Positions 6,278 through 12,065 of a DNA stretch of 12,065 nt are shown one piece after another. How positions within the stretch are numbered: the first letter of the stretch is position 1; the number at the start of each line of letters is the position of its first letter. This DNA comes from an uncultured Prevotella sp. (GTDB lineage: Bacteria; Bacteroidota; Bacteroidia; Bacteroidales; Bacteroidaceae), in NCBI GenBank assembly GCA_927910885.1, contig CAKMOD010000012.1, positions 1-12,065 on the forward strand, in the 5' to 3' direction. The position numbers and the translations under genes were made by a program. Below the pieces are notes generated by a model. That model ran no database searches. It was not told where the DNA came from and worked only from the letters and a program-made list of their open reading frames with translations.

Positions 6278-8858
6278 TTAGAATTTGTAAGCTACATTCA
6301 ACATACCATTGATACCATTCACGTAATACTTCTTAGGATTGCGGTAGAAGTCGTAAGCACGTGTTGTAGCAGCTCCAGTCGTCTTGTTGACAGTGTAGTT
6401 GCTGCGGCCCTGCTCATAACCACCACTTACAATCTTCTGATTGTTCAGTAAGTTGGTAATCATCAAGTTGATTGACAGACTTCCATGGCGGAGATAAAGG
6501 CTCTTACCGATAGAAGCATCGAGCATAAAGCCACCATGACCCTCAGTTTGTGCGTAAGGAGTATAGTTGCCATTAGCATCCATGCCGCCAAGCGCAGTAC
6601 CCATTGTGCGGAGTGTGTTGCCATAACGGAGGCTTGGTGCGTAAGAGAGGTAGATACGATCATAGTAGTTACCGCTCAGGTCAATGAACCAACCACCCTT
6701 GTGGTAGCTGAGGATTGCGCTGTAAACACTCAGTGGAGTGCTTGCCTCGTGCATCCCCTTATTGTAAACAACATCCTTGTTGTAGGTGCTCTTAGTAGAG
6801 TTCAAGTAGATAACATCAGCATTGTTAGCATTCTTAGCCTCGCTCCAAGTACCGAGTGCTTTGAAATTGAGGAAACTTGTGAGCTTGAAGTCAAGACCCA
6901 ACTCAATACCATAGTAATTCTTCTTCATATTTGTCATGCTAACGTATGTGAAAGAGTTAGCATCATCAAAGTAGAAGTTCTGCCACTCGGTGACGTTTGT
7001 CATGTGGTTATAGTAACCACTAAGGTTAGCACGGAGCCAACTACCAGAGTACTGATAGCTAAGTTCGCTTGAGAAGATACGCTCATTGTGGAGGTTGAGA
7101 ACGAAGTCGTTGTTCATCTCAGGTGAAGCAAAAGCTGTGTTCGCATTTGGTGCACGATGCTCATAACCCAAACCGAGAGAGAGCGCATTGCCACCACCAA
7201 GAGTAACGGTAGCATTAGACTTCACACCACCTGTGAGGAAGTTAGCATCTTTGCCTTTACCAGCAGAGTTGTCTGCAAACATACCATTGCGCATGTTACC
7301 TACGCGATACATGTTGTCATAACCAACTTTACCAGCTACCATATAGTGAAGTTTGCCGATAGTTTGTGCATAATTAGCCCAAAGTTTAGCACGGCGTATG
7401 TTGATATTATAGTCGTAACCGAATGTATCACCCTCATATACGAGCTTACCTAAACCCAAAGTACCGGTTGTATTAAGGTCATACTGAACACGTGGGTCAG
7501 CTGCAGCGTAGGTTCCGAGGGCATAAGTATTGATATTATGGAAGCTCTTTGCACCCAAGAGATCCTCCATAGTCTGGTAATGACGAGCTAAAGTCTGACC
7601 GAGTGAAAGGCCAACATTGAGCACTTTGTTCTTACCAAAACGGTTTGTAAGTGTAGAAGAAAGTGCGGTTGTCATAGCATCATTGTGCTTAGCCTGCACG
7701 TAGTAAAGTGCATCCTCACCGTTGGCTGCAGCCTGGCGGTTAGCATAGTAAAGGCGATCCCATTGAATCTGGCGGTTCTCCTTATTGCCCCACCAGTTGA
7801 CAGCTGTCTGCCAATCAGAGAAAGTCTGTGCTGTACGATAGCGTGCATTGCTCTGATCCCACACGTCATAGTAGCTACTTGGAAGGTTCTTCCAGTAGTC
7901 AGGCTGTGGGTTTTCGCTGTTGTTATAGTTTAGCTTTGTGCTCTTATACATAGAATACTGAGCAAAAAAGACTTGTTGTCAACTTCATCTTCTTGTTGAT
8001 ATCCCAATCCCAAGTGAGGATAGCAGAAGGTGCAAAGTCATTAACAACGCGGCTATTGCGCTTGTGACCATTCTGATAACCCCAATATGGGTTGTACTGA
8101 TAGTCGTTTGCAAGCCAGTAAGCCTCGTCAGTACTTGCGCCCTGTGTAGAACGCTCAGTTGGGTTACCCCATGTAGACAAAGCCAATGAATGACCATTGT
8201 TCCACTTCTTCTGAACACCGAAGTAGTAAGACAATGAGTTATAGAAAGTACCTTCAACGTAACCACGGTTAGCCCAGCGATAAGCAACGCTGGCTGCAAT
8301 AGCCCAGCCCTTAGCGTTGAAACCACTTGCATAGTTGTACATACCACGGAGGGTATAGTTACGGTTAGCAGCAGAAAGCGTGAGACGATGACCGCCAGCC
8401 ATTGAGCCAGCACGGAAGTCGTAGTTGTTACTTCCAGCCAAAGCTGTCATTGAGAAGTTGTTGCTCTCAAAAGGCAGTGCATAGTCAACGTTACGTGTCT
8501 GCTGATTGATACCACCTACCATAGAATAGCGGAACTGTCCACTTTCCATATCGTTCATAGGTGCACCATTGATATAAACATCGTTATATTTCTGGTTCAG
8601 AGCACGGTAACGGAACCGCATGGGCGAATACAAGAAACCCACTTGTGAAGCATAGACGTTACTGTTTGAGTTGAGAATCGTTACATTTTCGTTCATGTCA
8701 TTGTTCTCACCTAACTGCGCTTCAGTGAAGGTGAACGCCGATTCATCCATAGCGTTGGCCGTCTGCGCCTGCTGGTTCGTCTTTGTATCGGTATTCTGTG
8801 CGACTACCATAGACGAACTGCATAGTGCTAAAACGGCAAGTTTCAGCTTTTTCTGCAT
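6278..8858 (-). pseudogene. TonB-dependent receptor, split by a +1 frameshift
   Basis: Two frames, 8858-7944 (304 codons) and 7951-6278 (557 codons), are one gene. The first ends LTTSLF then CSVFYV-stop. Removing one T from the T6 run (plus-strand A6, 7964-7969) gives LTTSLFAQYSMYKSTKLN and joins the second half; the restored length is exactly 860 codons including stop (859 residues). The protein has a Sec signal peptide (cleavage likely after VVA20) and no carboxypeptidase-like N-terminal extension or TonB box that I can recognise. It has a reduced plug-like segment (about 55-125, with YNDVYINGAPMNDMESG), then a long Tyr/Asn/aromatic-rich beta-barrel ending ...LNVAYKF, the terminal Phe typical of outer-membrane barrels. 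Role: energised uptake of a ligand bound by the downstream lipoproteins. It is the first gene of the three-gene operon. The defect may be sequencing error, phase variation or true inactivation. Confidence 0.8.
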
Positions 8859-8895
8859 AGTTGATTACATTAAATAGGTGTTATACTATAGACTG

Positions 8896-8926
8896 CAAAG
8901 TAACGAAATTAATTTGGAAATAGAAA
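8896..8926 (-). promoter_or_regulatory. Putative promoter of the receptor operon
   Basis: On the minus strand TTACTTTG (8903-8896) resembles TAnnTTTG with one mismatch. TTTC (8926-8923), close to TTTG, lies 19 bases upstream. A start near 8889 would leave a leader of about 30 bases. Confidence 0.4.
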
Positions 8927-9032
8927 GTCTTTTTGATGAATTTTTCGAGAATTATGCGTAAATGTCGGATTAATTACCGATATTTGCAAACTAAACGTGA
9001 CTGTGTTTCTGGATTCAGTTTTAGGCTTTGTG

Positions 9033-9051
9033 TGTCTATATTTAATAGACA
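9033..9051. promoter_or_regulatory. Perfect 7-bp inverted repeat in the divergent intergenic region
   Basis: TGTCTAT (9033-9039) and ATAGACA (9045-9051) are separated by ATTTA. It lies between the divergent receptor and EEP nuclease genes, 100 bases before the nuclease start. It could be an operator or a leader hairpin. No convincing plus-strand promoter was found in 8859-9154. Confidence 0.25.
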
Positions 9052-9154
9052 AGTGATGCCTGTTTATACTCTTGCTTTTGTATTGTTGCTGATTTCCAGA
9101 ATAATAGATGTCTTCGTTTAGAAGCTCAGATAAAAAACAACAACATAAAAAATA

Positions 9155-10199
9155 ATGAGAAAGTTACTATTAGTTCTTTTCTGTACCGTGCTTTTCGGTA
9201 CGTCAGTATCTGCCCAGAAGAAGTTTTCTGTTTACGCTATAGGCTTCTATAATGTAGAGAACTTGTTTGATACAACACATGATGAAGGAAAAAAACGACC
9301 ACGATTTCACACCGAATGGAAGTTATCAGTGGAACGAGATGAAGTATAGTCATAAGTTGCACAATATGGCATCGGTATTGGCAGAGATGGGTACGGATGT
9401 TCTTCCGAATGTTGGTTGTGCAGTAATTGGCTTGGCTGAGGTTGAGAACGATAATGCAATGCGTGACCTTACAGCGCAGCCAGAGTTGGCAGCACGTGGA
9501 TATAAGTATGTGCATATCGAAGGTCCAGACCGTCGTGGTATTGACTGTGCCTTGATTTATAATCCAAAACTCTTTACCGTAAGAAATACAAAGTTGGTAC
9601 CTTATGTTTATGATTTACCAAAGGACAGCACTCGTGCTACTCGTGGATTCCTTACAGTAAGTGGTACGTTGGCAGGTGAACACGTGACTGTTGTTGTGTG
9701 CCATTTGCCAAGTCGTGGCGCAGGTTCTTACTATCGTGAGATTGGTGGTAAGCAGTTGAAGGTGTTGAAGGACTCACTGCTTCGTGACGATCCAAAGGTG
9801 AAGGTGCTTGTAATGGGTGATATGAATGATGATCCAACCAATAAGAGTATGTATGAGTGTCTGTCAGCAAAGGGCGAAATCAACGAGGTTGGTGCAGATG
9901 ATATGTACAACCCTTGGTATAATGTTCTTGTAAAGGAGGGAACAGGAACTTTGCAGTATCAGGGTAAATGGAATCTCTTTGATCAGATTATCATGACTCC
10001 TAACTTGCTGAATAAAGACGGTAAGAAAGACTTTTCAGAGTTGAAGTTCTGGAAGAATCAAATCTTCCGTCGTGATTATCTCTTCCAGGAGTCAGGTAAG
10101 TATAAGGGTAATACCAAGCGAACCACCGCTGGTGGTGTGTGGCTCGATGGTTATTCAGACCACTTGCCAGTTGTAACTTACTTTGCTAAGCAGCAGTAA
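9155..10199 (+). pseudogene. Exported endonuclease/exonuclease/phosphatase family nuclease, split by a +1 frameshift
   Basis: Two frames, 9155-9349 (64 codons) and 9267-10199 (310 codons), make one gene. The first begins with a Sec signal peptide (cleavage likely after SVSA20) and FYNVENLFD, then turns out of frame in an A7 run (9289-9295). With six A residues it reads DEGKNDHDFTPNGSYQW and joins the second frame, giving 347 residues. The EEP (DNase I-like) catalytic set is complete: N33/E35 in YNVEN, the Glu in GLAEVEND, DRRGIDCALIYN, VVVCHLPSRG, GDMNDDP and the C-terminal YSDHLPV. A metal-dependent phosphodiesterase, probably an extracellular or periplasmic nuclease, is expected. The signal looks non-lipidated (no Cys). 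It is transcribed away from the receptor operon, and the glycosylase and uridine kinase genes follow on the same strand. The intact motifs argue for recent or artefactual breakage. Confidence 0.85.
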
Positions 10200-10203
10200 A
10201 GAT

Positions 10204-10245
10204 TATTAGGCTTATTAGCCCAATTAGCCTAATAAGCCCAATTTG
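10204..10245. repeat. 9-bp-periodic GGC/GCC repeat, block 1
   Basis: The gap between the EEP nuclease and glycosylase genes is built of units such as TTATTAGCC, CAATTAGCC and TAATAAGCC. ATTAGGC (10205-10211) pairs with GCCCAAT (10218-10224) across TTATTA with one G-T-type or mismatched position. A longer pairing also runs between 10206-10218 and 10229-10241. There is no U tract, so termination is doubtful. Confidence 0.65.
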
Positions 10246-10256
10246 ATAATAAAACA

Positions 10257-10841
10257 ATGGAAATAGAAACTCATCCTTTTGAACCATGGCTCCCATCCAA
10301 TGCCAAGCTATTGCTGTTAGGAACTTTCCCACCAGCTCCTAAGCGATGGTGTATGGAGTGGTATTATCCTAATTACACGAATGATATGTGGCGCATCTTC
10401 GGTCATATCTTCTTCGGTGATAAGTTCTACTTTGTGGATGAGGAAAAGAAGACCTATAAGCTTGATTTGCTCAAACCGTTCTTAAAGGAAAAGGGAATAG
10501 CCATCTTCGATACCGCCTTACGTATTTATCGTACAACAGGAACGGCATCTGATAAAGACTTAGAAATCATTGAGCGTGCCGACCTTGATGGAATGCTTCG
10601 TTCATTGCCAGAGTGTAAGGCTGTGTTGGCAGCCGGTCAATTAGCAACAAAGGTCTTTACAGAACATTATGGTATTGATGCACGTAAGATGAAGATGGGT
10701 GATTACAAGGAGTTTAGCTTTGAGAATCGTACGTTGCGACTTTATCGTGAACCAAGTAGTAGTCGTGCTTATCCGATGAAAGTCGAGAAGAAGGCTGAGT
10801 ATTACGAAAGGATGTTTAGGGATTTAGGGATATTAGGCTAA
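10257..10841 (+). CDS. Uracil-DNA glycosylase superfamily protein
   Basis: A 194-residue cytoplasmic protein of the uracil-DNA glycosylase fold, the class that removes uracil or mismatched bases from DNA. The motif after the first strand is LLLLGTFPP (18-26), the position of G-x-N-P-G in Mug/SMUG-type enzymes. N42-D-M-W-R resembles Mug NRFW, and PSSSRAYP (166-173) occupies the place of the leucine-loop motif (H-P-S type). The residue equivalent to the catalytic Asn of Mug appears to be Phe24, so activity on uracil is uncertain. The start follows 57 bases after the nuclease gene. The stop and last three codons (TTAGGCTAA) merge with repeat block 2. It is likely cotranscribed with the nuclease and uridine kinase. 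Confidence 0.75.
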   Translation: MEIETHPFEPWLPSNAKLLLLGTFPPAPKRWCMEWYYPNYTNDMWRIFGHIFFGDKFYFVDEEKKTYKLDLLKPFLKEKGIAIFDTALRIYRTTGTASDKDLEIIERADLDGMLRSLPECKAVLAAGQLATKVFTEHYGIDARKMKMGDYKEFSFENRTLRLYREPSSSRAYPMKVEKKAEYYERMFRDLGILG

Positions 10842-10880
10842 TTAGGCAAATAAGCCTAATTGGGCCAATAAGCCCAATAA
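10832..10880. repeat. 9-bp-periodic GGC/GCC repeat, block 2
   Basis: Two consecutive hairpins share one design: ATTAGGC (10841-10847), loop AAATAA, GCCTAAT (10854-10860); then ATTGGGC (10859-10865), loop CAATAA, GCCCAAT (10872-10878). The block starts inside the 3' end of the glycosylase gene and fills most of the 62-base gap to uridine kinase. Confidence 0.7.
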
Positions 10881-10903
10881 TAAGAATAATAAAATCAACC
10901 AAG

Positions 10904-11530
10904 ATGAAGGATAAAATAACAATCATTGGAATAGCTGGTGGAACAGGTTCAGGAAAGACCACCGTAGTGAAGAAAATCGTAGAGAGTCTTCCTCCTCATT
11001 ATGTGGCTGTTGTGCCATTGGATTCTTATTATAATGACACAACAGGGCTTACCGATGAAGAGCGCAAGGCAATCAACTTTGATCATCCAGATGCCTTCGA
11101 TTGGAAACTGTTGATTAAGCAGGTGAATGAATTGCGTGAGGGAAATGCTGTTGAACAGCCAACTTATAGTTATATTCTTAGCAATCGCTTACCAGAGACT
11201 ATCCATGTAGAGCCAAAGCCTGTAATTATCGTTGAGGGTATTATGGCATTGAGCAACAGACGTCTGCGTGAGATGATGGATCTCAAGATCTTCGTTGATT
11301 GCGACCCAGACGAGCGTCTTATCCGCAATATCCAGCGTGATACGATAGATCGTGGTCGTACGGTTTCAATGGTTGTAGACCGCTATTTGGAAGTGTTGAA
11401 ACCAATGCACGAGCAGTTTATTGAGCCAACCAAGCGTTATGCCAATGTGATTATCCCACAGGGAGGCGATAATGTAAAGGGTATTAATATCCTCTGTAAG
11501 TATATTGAAGGTTTAATACCAAAGGATTAA
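10904..11530 (+). CDS. udk: Uridine kinase
   Basis: This 208-residue P-loop enzyme phosphorylates uridine and cytidine to UMP and CMP with a nucleoside triphosphate, the key step of pyrimidine nucleoside salvage in the cytoplasm. It shows Walker A G-G-T-G-S-G-K-T (12-19), the conserved VPLDSYY (Asp41, substrate/metal site), NFDHPDAFDW, the VEGIMAL segment (Walker B-like strand), FVDCDPDERLIRNIQRDTIDRGR (split here as FVDCDPDERLIR and NIQRDTIDRGR; lid region) and YANVIIPQGGDN near the end. Length and order are normal for Udk. It is the last gene of the plus-strand group and is followed directly by a strong terminator. Its position links nucleoside salvage with the nuclease upstream. Confidence 0.95.
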   Translation: MKDKITIIGIAGGTGSGKTTVVKKIVESLPPHYVAVVPLDSYYNDTTGLTDEERKAINFDHPDAFDWKLLIKQVNELREGNAVEQPTYSYILSNRLPETIHVEPKPVIIVEGIMALSNRRLREMMDLKIFVDCDPDERLIRNIQRDTIDRGRTVSMVVDRYLEVLKPMHEQFIEPTKRYANVIIPQGGDNVKGINILCKYIEGLIPKD

Positions 11531-11538
11531 GAATAAGT

Positions 11539-11565
11539 AAAGACAGGCGCTTGCCTGTCTTTTTA
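11539..11565 (+). terminator. Intrinsic terminator of the nuclease-glycosylase-udk group
   Basis: AAAGACAGGC (11539-11548), loop GCTT, then GCCTGTCT (11553-11560) running into TTTTT. This is a perfect stem with a U tract, starting 8 bases after the udk stop. Confidence 0.9.
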
Positions 11566-11566
11566 G

Positions 11567-11612
11567 TTTATTAGCCTAATTAGCCCAATTAGGTCAATAA
11601 GGCAAATAATAA
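11567..11612. repeat. 9-bp-periodic GGC/GCC repeat, block 3
   Basis: Units TTATTAGCC, TAATTAGCC, CAATTAGGT and CAATAAGGC follow the udk terminator, matching the style of blocks 1 and 2. Here it lies outside any transcript closed by the terminator, which argues against a purely terminator role. Confidence 0.6.
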
Positions 11613-11692
11613 ATCTTCATCCAATATGTAAAGTGATAAAGTTTACTTCTGTAAGTGGAACTTCAGTATGATAGATGAAACTCTCTTATTAA

Positions 11693-11743
11693 CGTACGGA
11701 GCCTCCGCACATGTGGTGCGGAAGGTAAACACTAATGGTGCGG
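11693..11743. repeat. Palindrome-rich interspersed repeat, copy 2 (inverted relative to copy 1)
   Basis: Its reverse complement aligns without gaps to 3579-3629 with about nine mismatches. It contains CCGCAC...GTGCGG stems. A 12-bp perfect palindrome CCAATCGATTGG follows at 11754-11765. It lies in the gene-poor right end after udk. Confidence 0.75.
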
Positions 11744-11942
11744 ATGGTTGGCACCAATCGATTGGGCGGTTTATAACCTTATTAAATCTAAATAGGAAAC
11801 AATAACATAGTAAGGACTTATACGTAAGTCTAACTTATAGAGTTGGGTTAAAATATTAGGTGGCATCTCTCCTTGAACCTTTTGATTTCTATGTAAAGAT
11901 TGAATGGTTTTTGAACGCTCTGTCACGATACCATTTACAGGT

Positions 11943-12005
11943 GTAATGGACATTTGGTAGGCTGAAAAACTCTCGGGTTTTAGTAATGGACATTTGGTAG
12001 GCTGA
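11943..12005. repeat. Two direct copies of a 23-bp sequence, 40-bp period
   Basis: A 23-base sequence starting GTAATGGACATTTGGTAGG occurs at 11943-11965 and again at 11983-12005 without mismatch. A short AAAAC...GTTTT inverted repeat lies in the 17-base spacer. The second copy supplies the left arm of the hairpin at 11997-12025. Confidence 0.85.
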
Positions 12006-12025
12006 TTATTCCAGCCTACTTTTTT
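11997..12025 (+). terminator. Terminator-like hairpin with U tract
   Basis: GTAGGCTG (11997-12004), 7-base loop, CAGCCTAC (12012-12019), then TTTTTT (12020-12025). In form it is a rho-independent terminator for plus-strand transcription, yet no plus-strand gene ends nearby, so it may belong to a small RNA or repeat element. Confidence 0.5.
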
Positions 12026-12065
12026 GTATTTATGAATCCATCTATAAACTTTCTTCTTGTTAGCT

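Larger units (their letters stand above)
11771..12065 (-). other. Open minus-strand frame of doubtful coding value
   Basis: The minus strand is open from the window edge to a stop at 11773-11771 (98 codons), with a possible Met start at 11953. The upstream part reads KKKVYRWIHKYKKVGW, which has a protein-like ring, but it crosses a terminator-like hairpin and a 23-bp direct repeat read in two different frames. I recognise no family. It may be a decayed gene end or non-coding repeat DNA. Between 11613 and 11692 I see nothing. Confidence 0.25.

Noticed and set aside
7944..7990. Programmed ribosomal frameshift in the receptor gene
   Set aside because: It would need a +1 shift on a T6 run. I see no stop-codon stimulator at the slip site and no downstream structure; indel or sequencing error is simpler.
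6278..8858. SusC/SusD glycan-utilisation locus
   Set aside because: No SusD-like protein, glycoside hydrolase or hybrid regulator is in the window; the accessory lipoproteins are of the DUF5689/OB type.
8933..9121. Plus-strand open frame of 62 codons in the divergent gap
   Set aside because: No promoter or ribosome-site support, low-complexity hydrophobic translation, and it overlaps the likely regulatory region.
10204..11612. CRISPR array
   Set aside because: The 9-bp units are degenerate, have no unique spacers and lie in three separate gaps with genes between them; no cas genes are present.
11943..12005. CRISPR-like direct repeat
   Set aside because: Only two copies with a 17-base spacer; too few and too short.

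Overview
The window reads as a chromosomal segment of a Bacteroidota bacterium, most likely Prevotella or a close relative. The evidence is AT-rich intergenic DNA, start codons without clear Shine-Dalgarno sequences, promoter-like TAnnTTTG boxes, Bacteroidota lipoprotein signals, a TonB-dependent receptor and several Bacteroidota-type OB-fold/DUF5689 surface proteins. The genus is an inference from overall look; no rRNA is present.

Layout. Positions 1 to about 175 hold the 5' end of an insertion sequence whose transposase (minus strand) runs off the left edge. Positions 208-1454 (minus) hold an exported protein of unknown function, broken by a frameshift. Positions 1861-2790 (minus) encode a lipoprotein NucA-type DNA/RNA endonuclease, followed on the same strand by rpmE2 (ribosomal protein L31 type B, 3071-3322). 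Positions 3648-8858 are a tight minus-strand operon, transcribed from about 8890 leftwards: a TonB-dependent receptor (frameshifted), a DUF5689 + OB-fold lipoprotein and a lipoprotein with two OB-like domains plus a jelly-roll domain. Divergently, 9155-11530 (plus) encode an exported endonuclease/exonuclease/phosphatase (EEP) family nuclease (frameshifted), a uracil-DNA-glycosylase-superfamily protein and uridine kinase, closed by a strong intrinsic terminator. The right end (11566-12065) has no confident gene and is full of repeats.

How it may work together (inference). Two exported nucleases, surface lipoproteins with three OB-like domains, an outer-membrane TonB-dependent transporter and a cytoplasmic uridine kinase lie within 10 kb. 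This fits a module that captures and degrades extracellular nucleic acid, imports the products and salvages pyrimidine nucleosides.

Oddities. Three genes carry single-base frameshifts. In the TonB receptor and the EEP nuclease the extra base lies in an A6/A7 tract, and removing one base restores exact 859- and 347-codon frames. This is either sequencing error or homopolymer phase variation; the window alone cannot decide. A 51-bp palindrome-rich repeat occurs twice in inverted orientation (3579-3629 and 11693-11743), bracketing the receptor/nuclease/kinase block. Three gaps around the glycosylase and uridine kinase genes carry related repeats with about 9-bp periodicity.
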